A stretch of DNA of 64,000 nucleotides from Dipteris shenzhenensis (GCA_047967505.1 CM106538.1), one strand, 5' to 3'; shown: positions 20,131 through 31,760, numbered from the stretch's first letter. The notes: a model not told the origin generated them from the letters alone. Numbers and translations: made by a program.

Positions 20131-20640
20131 TCTCCTAGTTGTGCTCGCTGAAGCAAAATGACCGGAGCATTCATGACACATTCTAGGATTCTCCTAGTCT
20201 CCATGGGATGGACCACCCAACGGAGCACCTTATCTTTTCCCAATTTATAAAGAATGTCATCAACAATAGTATAGGGACAAGCCTTCCTTACCAATCTCTG
20301 CTTTTGTTATGGAGTTAAACCTTGAGGAAACATGCCTTCTTCCACATATTGCTGAACATCTTGCAGTTCTGGCCATCCAGTGTTTACCAAAGAAACCTCC
20401 CCCTGGTCTTGTACTACAATGGCTTAAGTAGCTAACTCATCTGCCCTTTGATTTGAAGGACTAAAAGCCCCATCAAAATACAAGACAAAAGCTGTTGGTG
20501 GTGTCTCCTTTTCATCATTAATGTCCTCCTTATATTTCTTTTCTTCTCTTAGATCCTACCGTAGCAAATCTGCCATAATGGACCTAGTGGTATTTTCAGT
20601 GACAAAAGAGAAAGAGAACTCTTGAAGCTCTGACAAATCT
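20131..20640 (-). pseudogene. gypsy-1 integrase N-terminus and RNase H tail
   Basis: Minus-strand reading gives an RNase H-like FDGAFSPSNQRADELA near 20400-20470, then a linker with QDVQQYVEEGMFPQG. The integrase start follows (RKACPYTIVDDILYKLGKDK, ETRRILECVMNAP), running to the copia-1 insertion site at 20131. The two integrase halves join across copia-1 at the TCTCC duplication. An in-frame TAA lies near 20310. Confidence 0.7.
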
Positions 20641-20805
20641 CCCCCCAGGATTAGGCTTGCGAACTAGATATGTTAATATAGACTAAGAGGTAAGGAAGAA
20701 AAATGGCCGAGGTAATAAATAGGAGCGAAACTTTCTGACTGAAAACACCAAAGAGAGGGCTTGCTGCTCCATTTCTTCATACCTTATTTCCACCTCTGTA
20801 AGCTG

Positions 20806-22215
20806 TCAGCTGGCATAATAGATGGGTTGCATTTTACCTGCCTCTCCTTTTTGTAGCAATACAACACCAACTGAATGCAAAGATACACTTGGATTTACAT
20901 AAAAATCTTGAGACCAATCAGGGGGCTTCAATATTGGGCCCTTACTCATGGCCTCCTTAAGTTGCTGAAAAGACTCTTGTTGCTCCACACCCCATTGGAA
21001 AGAAACTCCTTTTCTTGTCAACAAGTTCATGGGATGCACTATCTCTGTGAAATCATCACAAAAGCGTTGATAATACTTGCTTTTTCCTAGAATTCTGCAA
21101 ACACCAGTGACACTCTCAGGACTTGGCAATGCCATGATTGCTTGAACCTTGTTAGGATCCATTTGTAGGCCTTCTTCAGACACAATATGTCCCAACAAGA
21201 CTACTTTTGTTTGAGCCAAATGACACTTGCTAGGATTTAGACACCCTTTTGCTTCATCAATCCTAGCTAAGGCCATCTTTAACTTCTCCATGTGATCTAT
21301 GCGCTGAGAATAAATGCAAAATTCATCCAAAAACACCCTTATGAACTTTCCCAAGTAAGGCTCGAGCACTTGACTCATGAACCTTTGAAATATAGCTCGT
21401 GCATTGGTCAATCCAAAAGGCATCACTCTGTGAGAAAAAACTCCCCAAGGTGTGACAAATGATGTTTTCTTTTGATCTTCCTCTCGAATACGAATTTGAA
21501 AGTACCCAGAATACCCATCACATACAGAATACATCTCATGCCCTGCCACTTGGCCTAGTATTTCATCTTGGAATGGCAAAGGAAAATGATCCCTCTTAGT
21601 GCATGCATTCAAAGGACGAAGGTCCACACAAACCTGCCACTTATTTCCTTTCTTTGGTGTGATAACTACAGGAGATATCCATTCTAAATCATCAATAAGA
21701 AAGATGAATCCCGCCTCAAGTAGTTGTGTTACCTCTTTCTTTAGTGCCTTAGCTTGGATCACCCCCAATCGCCTTAAGCGTTGCACAACTGGCTTGCTTT
21801 CTGGCTTTAACTCAATCTTGTGCTCCACAAGAGAGACTGGTCGAACCTGTGAATAGCTTGTTGCAAAGAGATATGGAAACTCATCTAACATATCCAAGTA
21901 CTGGAGCTTCTCACTACCTGATAGAGAATCACCAAGAAGCTCTTCATTGTGTTGGTGTCGTTTAGTGTGCTCCACATCCTCCACATGAAGTGTCTCTATA
22001 GGATCTTCTTGTACCACCACCTTGTTCCCTCCTGACTCATCCTGATTAGCACCAAGACAAAGACCAAAGGCCACTCCTTCCACCTCACCCTCTGAGCTGA
22101 ACTCCTCGGAGCTACACCCTATCTGTTCTTCTTCATCGGTTAAGTCAAAGCTCGAACTCATTGAAGACTCCTCCTTGACAACTTCCTTTTTGCAACTTCT
22201 AATGTTGTAGCACAC
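20806..22215 (-). pseudogene. gypsy-1 reverse transcriptase ORF (open, catalytic site altered)
   Basis: A 469-codon open frame. Residues about 1-95 are an acidic linker. RT follows with SPVVITPKKGNKWQVCVDLR, then a DGYSGYFQI block, FVTPWGVFSHRVMPFGLTNA, and the active-site block VFLDEFCIYS, where gypsy RTs have a second Asp (Asp to Glu). The thumb and connection are readable (LLGHIVSEEGLQMDP). The frame ends in the RNase H start (IYYAS). The D-to-E change at the metal-binding pair probably abolishes polymerase activity (inference). Confidence 0.85.
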
Positions 22216-22246
22216 CTTCTTATCATTTCCCTACAAAATCAATTCT

Positions 22247-22992
22247 CTAGTCCCACTTTTGAACAGCCTTCACCTTGCGTAGCCAAGGCCTTCCCAAAAT
22301 CAATGGATAGGCACGTGCATCTGGCTTGGTAGGGATCACCTGAAAAGTAGTCGGCACAGAAATCCCACATACATTCACTGCTAGATTCTTCACAACTCCC
22401 AAGGTCTTAACCCTAGTGTTGTCAGCCAATTTGATGCGATAAGGAGAGGTAGTACTAGAGTATTTTAAATCAGCATCCATCATGGTCTTCTCACTCATGA
22501 CATTAATCGATGCACCTCCCCATCAATGTAAACAATGTAAACATTAGAAATCACTTGACCATCAATGATCATATCAACCACAGGTACATTATCACGAACC
22601 TCTATATCTACCTTTTGAACAATAGGAATGGTACTTTTCTTCTTTGACACTCTTGTGCTTGCTAGCTTTCCCCATTCCTTCCATAGTTTCGGAGACAAAG
22701 CAAGTAATTGACCAAAGGTTATATGAGCTTCCTTTTCTTTAAGGTCGGACAACAAGTCATAGCTTCCAATGCCTTGTCCTAAAGGAAAGTCTGACTGGCT
22801 AATTCTCCTTCTAAATGCCCTCTTTTTCTTAATACGGCGTTCCTCTTCCTGATGTTCCTCATCTACTTCTTCCTTTCTTTCTTCTTCTTCTTTTGCTTTA
22901 CCACGCCCCCATTTAGCCATCATTACCTCTCTTTCCTCATCCCCTGAAGAAGCTTCTAACAAGGATACTTGTTTTTCTTCTTTCTTTCTCAA
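22247..22992 (-). pseudogene. gypsy-1 gag-protease region
   Basis: Two minus-strand frames. 22495-22992 carries a Lys/Glu-rich linker and then VVDMIIDGQVISNVYI, but the protease active-site loop that follows is degraded (YIDGEVHRLMS). 22247-22498 carries the rest of an aspartic protease, ending in YPLILGRPWLRKV. The two overlap by a few bases in different frames, so there is a frameshift inside the protease. Confidence 0.75.
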
Positions 22993-22998
22993 TCTAGG

Positions 22999-23040
22999 AC
23001 ACTCGAGATGATAGTGACCTTTTTCATTACATTCATAGCA
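22999..23040 (-). other. gypsy-1 CCHC zinc knuckle
   Basis: CYECNEKGHYHLEC fits C-x2-C-x4-H-x4-C, the nucleic-acid-binding knuckle of retroelement Gag. Confidence 0.85.
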
Positions 23041-23094
23041 AGTGACCCCACTCTTATCTCGAGGCCTGTCTTCACTCTTTGGTGCTCTAGGTTG

Positions 23095-23830
23095 TCATGC
23101 ATTAACCATATGCAATTTCAAATCAGCAAACTTTGCCATCAATTGGGAGATATTATGATTTAACTCAGAGGACTTTGGTACCTGAGGAGTGCCCATTACC
23201 TCCACCTTAGAAGTTGAAGCTGTTGAAGTCACAAAAGAGGATTCGATCTTTAGAGAAGCTTCTTTCTTGGTCGTAATACAAAGTGCCTCCACGTATGTTG
23301 TTGGATCTTTACTCATTACTTTTGAGTAAAGATGAGGCTCCAAAGCCATAACAAATTTGCTCATCTTTAAGTGCTCCATCCCTACGAGACTTTGAGGGGC
23401 TGATGATGTAGATGCCACAGCTCGCAAAGCTGCCCTTTCATACTTTGTCCATAAAGTTTCATATCGGATTGCCAACGCGACCATCTCACCCTCTCCTTGA
23501 TAGAACGGGTCCAACTGCAACATCAAAGAATTTGGCGACTCCCTTGCCCCAAATCACTACTTCATTGCAAGCCACCACTTGGTTCCAGTCCTCCTTGGTA
23601 GAGTCCAACAAGGCCTTATGCCAACTCAAGGCTACACCTTCAAGAAAATCAGGCCAAATCTCCGCTTGATCCTTCATGGACCATCCAAAAAGCCAGCATC
23701 CTCGAACAAAATCCCGAAGATAAGACTCCGGGTCTTCCCCTTGGTTCCCTTGAAACACTAGAATCTTCACCATGATGAAACACAAAAAGGAAACACCAAG
23801 ATCCAAATAATATCCCAAACAAGATCCCAC
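23095..23830 (-). pseudogene. gypsy-1 gag
   Basis: Minus-strand frame 23486-23830 has the retrotransposon gag pattern (FQGNQGEDPESYLRDFVRG, then SWHKALLDSTKEDWNQV). After a frameshift near 23490-23526 it continues as MMLQLDPFYQGEGEMVALAI, FVMALEPHLYSKVMSK and DPTTYVEAL, leading to the zinc knuckle. Gag packages the element RNA. Confidence 0.75.
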
Positions 23831-24420
23831 AGAGACTTAATATACCAAGACCAACTGATTATGCATAACTACTTGTTGAAAACCCTCCACAATGTGATCC
23901 TCAACAAAATCTTCAAAAATAAGTGACCACCAACCAGCACCATGAAAACATTGTGTATATATGCATTCAAGAATCACCCTTGTCTCACAATTGTAAGTGC
24001 ACATAACAGCTTCAAGATATTGTACTCTTCATCATTTGCAAAAGAAGTTGAAAGCATTGAGAATCACCACTCCACTGTTATAGTCAAAAACTACCCAAAG
24101 ACTCAACTCTTCTTCACACCAAGCTGCCAGTGCATGAAACAATTCCCAATCTATCATTGTGCCTACTGCCGGCATTGTCGATTCACCAACATATTCAAGA
24201 GTGCAAACATAAAGGATATGATCATGATGACCATGCGAATAGCTTGATCATCACCTTCACAATCTTCTACTTCTCTTAAACAGGCTACAATCTCTTCTAA
24301 CGGAGTTCTTCCAGGCATCTTCTTTATCACATCAAAAAACACATACCTATACTAGGCATAACATGCAATCAAGTACACCCGAGACCATTTAGTAAGGTGG
24401 GATGACTCCAATACTAAACA
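23831..24420 (-). other. gypsy-1 5' leader
   Basis: Untranslated leader between the PBS and gag. A 101-codon plus-strand frame in it is antisense to the element and shows no features of a gene. Confidence 0.6.
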
Positions 24421-24438
24421 TACCTGGCATCTCCACCA
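24421..24438 (-). other. gypsy-1 primer-binding site
   Basis: On the minus strand TGGTGGAGATGCCAGGTA begins 6 bp after the 5' LTR. The TGG start matches the CCA of a tRNA 3' end; the cognate tRNA is not one I can name with certainty. Confidence 0.65.
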
Positions 24439-24444
24439 AAAAGA

Positions 24445-26235
24445 TGTGACATGAAGTTGGGGGTAATAAACTTCACGCACCTTTTCACTTCCTATTGCTT
24501 TCAAACTGAGTGATAGAGATATTCATCACTGGGAAGGGGACATTAAAAAAAAAAGCTTTTATACCAAGAGACCACACCATACTATCCTCCCTTAGATGAG
24601 AATGAAGATGGTAACATCCCAAGTGATGTTGTACTCAAGCATAGGGAGAAGGAAAGGATCAGCAGAGGTCATAATCTCAGCAAGCTGATCTGCACCAAAG
24701 AGAAGAGCGATACATTGTTGAAAGAAGATCTTGTGGCTCAACATGACATGAACTGATATATATTGAGGAGTTTGAAGGTGCTGATTGGGTTGGATGGGTA
24801 AGTTTCGAGAAAACATTGCACCTCCTCTCCAAACTGTCATAAGACACAGAGACCCATAACTTTCAGCAGAGACATGATATAAAATTTTCAGTCACATATT
24901 GAGATGCTTAGAATGGGCTTAGCTCTGATATAAGTTTCGTAAGAAACAGAGAAGCCGTCGGAAAGATATGGGCAGTTTACTAGACGGGAGTAAAAACTAT
25001 CTGAAAAAGAAACAGTCACACACACAGAGTCATAGATTTTTGGTTTAACATCTAATACAATAATTGAAGAATACTGATAGAGGGTCAAATTGTCATCAAA
25101 AACACCTACTCCTTCTACTGGTGCCAACTTGGGAGAATACTACCTCCATGCTTAGACTTCATCAACGATCCAAGTCCCATAGAGGTTGCCTAGGAGGGAA
25201 GGAATAGCCCCCTTTGTGGCTTGGGAAATAGATAAACCATGTATGCGCAATGAGTGACCGAATAAACAACACTTCTGAGCACTTTGGAAGAGAAAGCAAT
25301 GGAAAAAGGGAAGAGACACTCAAGAGAGAGAACCTGAAGTGACCTTCATTACCAATAGAGTGAGACTCCACTCTAATGTAACTTAAAATACTACAAACAC
25401 AAGGGAGAAGAAGAGGTTTCATACGTACAAGAGGGAGCGAAAGCTCCAAGACTACTCATAGAGAGAGAATGAACTAGAGAGAGATGGACTCAAGAGTCTA
25501 CATAAGAGAATATCTACAAGAGGTAGAGAAGGCTCATGGAAGAGGCTTGAGGAGACTAGAGCTATAGCAACATGAGGCCTAATGGTGGAAGAGATGATGA
25601 ACAAGGGAGAGGAGGGCTCCTTTTATAGAGATTTTGTCACCCTGCTTCACCCATTTACAATTGCTGCCTATAGATTCCTTTCCCCATCAATCACATAAGC
25701 CCGTATGTCACCATCCATGTCCGTTTTGGCTACTCTTTCCATGTGTCCCATCAAAAGATGCTCAAGACTCTTAATATATTGACAAAGTCAAGAGTCTCCC
25801 CACATGGAGCCCATAGGGACCCTCTCTTTTCCATCTGTCCACATCCTCCTTATTCCACATAGGAATTCTAGAAGGACTCCTCTTGACTCCACACTCCTCC
25901 ACATGCCTTCCACATGCTTGGCATGTGGCCTCTCTTATATTATTGGAACACATGGACATGAGCCCACCTCTTTATATGACTCACTCTTCCTATTTTCTAC
26001 AAACCCCATAATATCCCATACACAAATAACTCTCACCCCATACCAAGGTATTTATCATTCATACACATGGTATTTACAATGATCCATTCCACTCATCCTC
26101 TCAATCCCATACAATATCTTAGAAAATAGAAATAAGTGAGAGCCGCTAGGCTATCACTTGATACTCAAACTCTTATAAAACATAGAAGAAAACAATACCA
26201 ATGCCAAATAAAAAATATCAATTTTTGGCATCACA
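24445..26235 (-). repeat. gypsy-1 5' LTR
   Basis: 1791 bp, pairing with 13137-14918. It has an extra segment at about 25141-25270 and lacks segments present in the other copy. It is followed by GTAC, which repeats the 4 bp before the left LTR. Confidence 0.95.
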
Positions 26236-27266
26236 GTACCCACCAGGATTTAGAATTGTAAGTTAATCATTCCCCATACTTCTGCTCTAAAACGCAATTT
26301 TTAGGTTTTCTCTTGAAAAGTCAGCCATATTGCTTTTACATGCAGAAGTATGAATTTTAAAATTTGTTGTCCTTCATTCCTATTGCAACTGTCTCAAAAG
26401 ACTAATGGATGCACTAGACCTTCATGATCCAAATTTAAAGATGTTAGATTCAACTCAACCAATGCAATTGCAAGTACAATAATCATTGTCACTTATCTTT
26501 ATCTCCCTCTTATTTTTGCACTCTTCATAGTCCAATATACATCTTAGCTTTCTATTTTGATAAAACAGACACCACAACAAGAGAATCCTTTCTCTTGGGG
26601 ATGGAGGACTCTAATAAGTGCAAAATATATGATGGACACATACTTTTCAGAGAAACATCCTGAATTTGTGAGTACTTTTATTGCATACTATTTAAGAAGT
26701 TCTAAATTCGATGCATTGATATAAAAAAGATTGAAAACATTCTTTGTTTTTATTGCAGATGAAAGAGGATAATTTTGGCTCTGAATATGTACATAGCTTC
26801 ATAGCAAAGATAATATTAAAGCTGCTAGAGGTCTCTTCCCCTTGTCTAGCACCAGACCAAACAATCCATATATGAGAGGGCTCAAAAGGCCCTGAGGATC
26901 TCTGGGTTGAACAAGAGGCTCAAAATGTCCCTATCACTAGCAATCTAGAAGATATTCTAGAAGGTGTCAGTATTGTTGAGCTGGTCAAACAATTCTCGAA
27001 GGATGTGGAAGGAGAACCTACAGTTGATCTTTTCCAGGCAGAGCTACCACAAAAGCCCGAGCCTATGCACGAGGAGGCAGGGACATCAAAGTAGCACAAG
27101 CCCAAGCCCAAGACCATGGACGAGGAGGTAGGGACAGCAGGAGTCGATGCACGAGGAGGCAGTACCGATGGAGGATGTGCAGCAGCAGGATGTACAGTAG
27201 CAGGATCCACAGCAGCAGCAACCTGAGCAGCATGTGGAAGATTCTCAGAAGGAGTCTCCACTATAA
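26236..27266 (+). pseudogene. Ulp1/SUMO-protease-like pseudogene, 3' exons
   Basis: After the exon interrupted by gypsy-1, an exon at about 26572-26668 reads TPQQENPFSWGWRTLISAKY and MMDTYFSEKHPEF and ends at GTGAGT. The next exon starts after TTTTTATTGCAG (about 26760) with MKEDNFGSEYVHSFIAKIIL. QQ-x3-F followed by the strand and helix is the C48 oxyanion Gln and catalytic loop, but the catalytic D-C-G is S-W-G, so the nucleophile Cys is lost. The last exon has one TGA near 26875 and a TAG near 27094. Its tail is acidic and Gln-rich (VQQQD, DPQQQQPEQHVEDSQKE), ending TAA at about 27264. Ulp1-type genes remove SUMO and are often carried by plant transposons; this copy cannot be active. Confidence 0.55.
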
Positions 27267-27452
27267 AAAAGTCAAGAGAGAGATTCTGAGCAATAATAGA
27301 AAAACAGATGATACTTGTAATCATTTTGTATTAATACATCAAATGTCAACTTTTTTTTTTTTGGTTGCAAGTAATACCTGGAGTCAATAGCTTTATTTGT
27401 ATCCAAACCTCTCTGATGCATCTTGTGCCTTCCTTTTTTACTCTAAATTCTT
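27267..27452. other. No gene seen
   Basis: A short spacer with a T11-12 run near 27350-27362. Confidence 0.5.
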
Positions 27453-27713
27453 TCACTCTGCCCTTCCAAGAAGCCAAAAATTGTTAGGTGATTGTTGCTT
27501 TCTCCGCTTGTTGTGTTGCATTAGAACCCAATCTCCTTTTGCCACTGCTATCCTTTTCCAACTACCGTCCACATTCACAATATTGGAAACTTCTACACAT
27601 AAGATTAGTGAGGTAGGTCTTCGTGGCAAAGAGATACTTTGTACATCCACATCTTCGCCAAGTAGAGCGACAAACCGTTTCCTAGTGGCATGACCAAAGC
27701 TTTTGGTTGCCAT
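27453..27713 (-). CDS. Small hypothetical protein (86 aa)
   Basis: A minus-strand frame starting MATKSFGHATRKRFVALLGE, with a mid-section SISLPRRPTSLILCVEVSNI and a basic tail (WVLMQHNKRRKQQ). It has a balanced composition and is not low complexity, but no family is recognised and no promoter is evident. It may be an exon or a captured fragment. The opposite strand also has an open 98-codon frame here, which lowers confidence. Confidence 0.25.
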   Translation of the reverse strand: MATKSFGHATRKRFVALLGEDVDVQSISLPRRPTSLILCVEVSNIVNVDGSWKRIAVAKGDWVLMQHNKRRKQQSPNNFWLLGRAE

Positions 27714-28477
27714 CTCAAATCCTCACTCTAATACTTGCAAAGTCAAAGAAACACACACCAAAATAGTAAGACATTAACAAAAATGAACAAAACTGAGAAC
27801 AAGCGAATAAAAGGTGAAAGGAGATTATTGTCTTGAAAGTTTAAGAGCATCACAACAACAGTGATGCAACGAGGAATTCTTGTCGAAGAGAGAATGGAAT
27901 GGCTCGTCGTGGTGAAAGTAGAGGAATGCTTGTTGAAGAGAGAATGGCACCGGAGAACAAGAGAAAGTGGATGGTTGTTTTGGGTCAATCTAGATCAAAG
28001 TAGAGTAGATCGCCATAGAGGAGACGATTTGAATTTCTCCAAGTTGCCAATCTAAGCCATGCCCAAAATTCTCGACTAGTTCCTACTCGAAGTCAGTCCC
28101 TACGCTCACATACGGTTTCACATCATCACATTACCTGAAACCTGACGTTCATCAGTTCAGTGAGCAGACTTCAAAGTGTTCAGAGGCATTGACCGATTGA
28201 TCAATGGGCAAATAGCACATGATTTGATTTCACACACACATGCCATCATTGTAAAGCCTATTTGGCTACTTCACAGCATTGTGCACTTTATTTCAAGCCT
28301 TGTAAAGCCTCTTGGCTATTCCCGGCATCATTTGACACAAGCCTTGTAATTCAAATCGGATTAGATATTGCAATTCTACCTTCACCGCCGACAGCTCAGA
28401 TTTCACTTGCCACAGTGAGTGTTTTGCAGTTCATTCCGACAGTGATTTTCACGACACTTTGAGTACATTTCGTGCAC
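27714..28477. other. No gene seen; possible LTR-like leader of the copia gag fragment
   Basis: The sequence before 28478 contains a repeated word (GCCTTGTAAAGCC or close) at about 28251 and 28297. No LTR ends, PBS or target duplication could be fixed. Confidence 0.35.
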
Positions 28478-29190
28478 CATGTCTACATCTAGCAACCTCA
28501 ATCTGTAGGCATCTGCTAAGCTAGACAACTCCAATTACGACACATGGAAATACCAAATGGAGACCATTCTTGTACTTCAGGACAAATGGGAGTATGTCGA
28601 TGGATCTACACCTAGACCATTGGACAATCCATCCACATCAATAGCTCTACTCCACCTATTGTCACACCACCAGCAACGGGATCCATAGTGGGATCTCAAG
28701 CTACACAAACAGTTTTCGCACTACTTGTAGCAGATCCTGCCATTGCCCGAGCACAGGCAAAATGGGATAAGAAAGATAAGTATGCATATCATCTGATCAA
28801 GCAAAATGTGCAAGATGTCATGCTAGGACAACTCAACACCATCAAGACATCAAAAGAAGCATGGGATATGTTCGCAGCTCTCTATGAGTCAAAGAACACT
28901 TCCAGGATTCTCACACTCAGAAAACCAATCAACCAAAGTTTTTGCAAGAGCAGCGAAACTGGTCATGCTTACGTACTCAGGATCAAAGACTACAACAATC
29001 AACTCAGAGCAGCAAGAGAGACTATGAATCCAGTAGAAATGGTTCAAGTCATCCTGAATGGACTAGGAGAGGGATACAAGAATCTAGTCTAGAGTATTGC
29101 CATTCAATGGAAAATTTTGACACTAGAAGAACTTTACTCAATCTTACTTGTTGAAGAAGTTGTGTTATTTATAGAAGTTGTGTTATTTAT
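28478..29190 (+). pseudogene. Ty1/copia gag fragment
   Basis: ATG at 28478 opens MSTSSNLNL followed by a TAG, and then LDNSNYDTWKYQMETILVLQ, the usual start of copia Gag. After a frame break the reading 28688-29092 carries the UBN2-type gag domain (KQNVQDVMLGQLNTIKTSKE, AWDMFAALYESKN, RIKDYNNQLR). A TAG at 29090 precedes a few more in-frame codons. No zinc knuckle, protease or pol follows, so this is a 5' fragment. Confidence 0.8.
29159..29190. repeat. Small tandem duplication (GTTGTGTTATTTATAGAA-like)
   Basis: GAAGTTGTGTTATTTATA is present twice in a row at the end of the copia gag fragment. Confidence 0.8.
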
Positions 29191-29199
29191 ATCCTTCAA

Positions 29200-29630
29200 T
29201 TTTGTATGAACTTCATGGCCAATGTCACTATTGTTATCAATCGGCCCACAACTGACATCTATGTCCTCTATTCCAATAAGAACTTCATGGCCAATGTCAC
29301 TAATATATCAATCCTTGCTATTGCATCACTTATGCCACAAATGGGATCTATATCCTCAATTCTAGTAGGAACTTCATGGCCAATGTCACTAAATTTATCA
29401 TCAATCCTTGTTAGTGCATTAGTTATCCCAAAAATGGTATCTATATTCTCAATTCTAGTGAGAACTTAATGGCTAATGTCACTAAATTTATCACTATCTC
29501 ATCAAACCCTATTAGTGCATCAATTATCCCACAAGCAACATCTATATCCTCAATTCCAATAATAACTTCATGGTCAATGTTACTAACATCATCAATCCCT
29601 ATAGTGCATCACTTACCCCACCAAGCCCTT
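29200..29630. repeat. ~90-bp minisatellite, five units
   Basis: The word AACTTCATGGCCAATGTCAC (with variants) starts at 29209, 29281, 29370, 29463 and 29564, spacing 72-101 bp. Between these words the unit also repeats ATCAATCC, GTGCATCA and ATCTATATCCTCAATTC. It begins directly after the copia gag fragment. Frames are not conserved between units, so it is not protein-coding. Confidence 0.85.
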
Positions 29631-31029
29631 TCCTTTGTGATCCAAGGTTTACCATCTTCAATTATTTTGGTAGTACATTCTCGTGTCTTTTTTTTGTGAT
29701 GTAGGATTTTCACCATCTTCCATTATTTTGGTAGTACATCCTTTTGTCTTCCATCACATTGAAGGGGACCTTTTTACACAAAGGTGCTTTTAAGAAAGGT
29801 ACCCCCCATGTGATAGTGTTATGAAGTTGTAAGTATGAACTACTATCCATTGCTTTTTGTATTATGCCTTGACATGCCAACTTAATTACCTCAATTGATA
29901 TACAAAGTTATGAGCATACCTCAATTGATATACAAAGTATATTATGAACATAGCCCTTAAATTTTCCAACTACTGATACTTCTCTAGACAAACAATTCTT
30001 TCTGCTTACATATCAATAATTTCACATTGTAACAAATCACCCATGTTTTAAAGTCTCCATGTCAATATTTTAATCATAATTTAGGGAAAATTACCTTGGT
30101 GATCATCAGCACACATCTTCTATCACCACAATGTAAAAACATGACACACTTTCATGGGATCAAGACTTTGTCTAAAGGCAACCACTTCATTTCTCCCATG
30201 CAACAACCCTCTTGCAAAATGAAAGCCTACGTTGAGAAAATAGATTAGCAATGGAAAAATAGAATAGGATTTAATGTTTCTAAAAGTTACTTGGTTAAGA
30301 TCTAAACCTTAAGCCCTAAGACCTCATTTTGTGGTATTAAAATCGTATTAAATTAAAATCTAGAAACGTGTTTTGAAAAAACCCTCTTTTTTTGTTATCA
30401 AATTGAATCTTAAAAATTCAAATATGAGATTTTGGTATCAAAGTGATTTAAGAATTTCCAAAGTTGGAAGCATATTTTAGCTCAAGTTTTTGATGTTTTT
30501 TTCAAGAATAAGAGACTTCTCTCTGTGTAGGTGTGGCATATGCAAAATGTACATGCTTGATTCTTTTTTTTTTTAATCCTCACAATGAGGTCATTTTTAA
30601 AAAACTAGAGATTTCGAATTATTTCCCACAAATAACAGACCCCCTATAGGTGTGGCACATGCCATATGTTGGATAGCAATAAACTTGTTGCTTCATTTCA
30701 TTTTTTTTCCCTTACAATGAGTTATATGTCAAGAAGACTTGAGATTTGAATTTTTTTCTAAAAACAATAGACCTTATAAGTAAAGAGCATACACCTTATG
30801 TTTAAGAGCCATTAACTTGTACTTTCTTTCTTTTTTTCCATAATAGATATATACATTGTAAGCATGCATAGAAACTCTCACCGATGGAATAAAGGAGGAA
30901 GAAGAAGTGCCTCTTATGTAGATTTTAAAGATTAAAAAACAAAAAACAAAAAATAAACCCTAAAAGCTATACAAAACTCATAGCACTACTCCATCATTAT
31001 CACAATCTTTACCACTCAAGCTCCCATTG
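29631..31029. other. AT-rich, no gene seen
   Basis: No open frame longer than noise and no clear repeats, apart from loosely similar segments around GACTTCTCTCTGTGTAGGTG and ACCCCCTATAGGTG (about 30507-30655). Confidence 0.5.
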
Positions 31030-31760
31030 ACTTCAAGATTTTTTCTCCCCCTGCCCCTCTAAGGTACTCCCTCCCCCTCTCCTCCTCCTCCCTCCTCGAT
31101 TGATCTCCTCCAATGGTCTCCTCCTCCTTCATTGCCTCCTTTGTGGCGTCCATTGCTACCTCCTTCTCTACCTTTGTGGCCTCCTTTGCTACCTCCTCTT
31201 TCTCCCTCGTGGCCTCCTTCGCTACCTCCCTCTTCTTTTATGGCCTCCTTCGTTGCCTCCTACTCCTCCTTTACCACCTCCTCATCCTCCTTCATTGCCC
31301 CCTTATTCAATACCTTCACTGGCGCCTCCTCCTTCATCACCTCCCTCATAGCCTCCTCCCTCCTCCAATTCTCTTCTATTGCTTCCTTCTACCACCTTCT
31401 CCTTCTCCTCCTTTACCGCCTCCTACACACTGCCTTGGCAAAAAAAAAGGAAGGCAACATGTATTGTGTGCTACATGTTGGGCAATTATTTTTTTTTGTA
31501 AAAAAACGCTTCATGGCCACCTCTTTCTTCACCACCTTCACTATCACTGCTGCCTCCTTCACAACCTCCTTCCCTTTTCCCTAGTCCTTTTCTCCTCCTC
31601 CTCCTCCCCTCCACCTCCTTCATTATGTCCTTCTCCTCCTCCACCACCTCCTTCGTTGCCTTCTCCTCCCTCCTGCAACACTATCCACCACCTCCTTGTA
31701 CTGCCTTCTCCTCCTCCTCCTTCACTACCTCCTACATGTTGCCTTGGCCAAAAAAAAAGG
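31030..31760. repeat. (CTC/TCC)n-rich degenerate trinucleotide region
   Basis: Dominated by CTCCTC, GCCTCCTT and CACCTCC words. All three plus-strand frames are long because the strand is pyrimidine-rich, giving Ser/Leu/Pro/Phe strings without domain structure, so I do not call a gene. Two AAAAAAAAGGAAG-containing palindromic inserts interrupt it. Confidence 0.75.

Larger units (their letters stand above)
13137..26235 (-). mobile_element. Complete Ty3/gypsy LTR retrotransposon (gypsy-1), carrying a nested copia
   Basis: Two direct LTRs of about 1.78 kb (13137-14918 and 24445-26235) begin TGTGACATGAAG and end GGCRTCACA. They are flanked by a 4-bp duplication GTAC (13133-13136 and 26236-26239). 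All gag-pol remnants read on the minus strand, so the right LTR is the 5' LTR. A primer-binding site starting TGG lies just inside it, and a G8-AAAGA polypurine tract abuts the left LTR. The LTRs differ by many substitutions and by indels of about 50-170 bp, so this is an old insertion. Coding regions carry frameshifts and stops. Order on the minus strand: gag, CCHC knuckle, protease, RT, RNase H, integrase. It inserted into an exon of the Ulp1-like pseudogene. Confidence 0.93.

Noticed and set aside
23942-24247. 101-codon plus-strand ORF
   Set aside because: Antisense within the leader of gypsy-1, with no recognisable motif.
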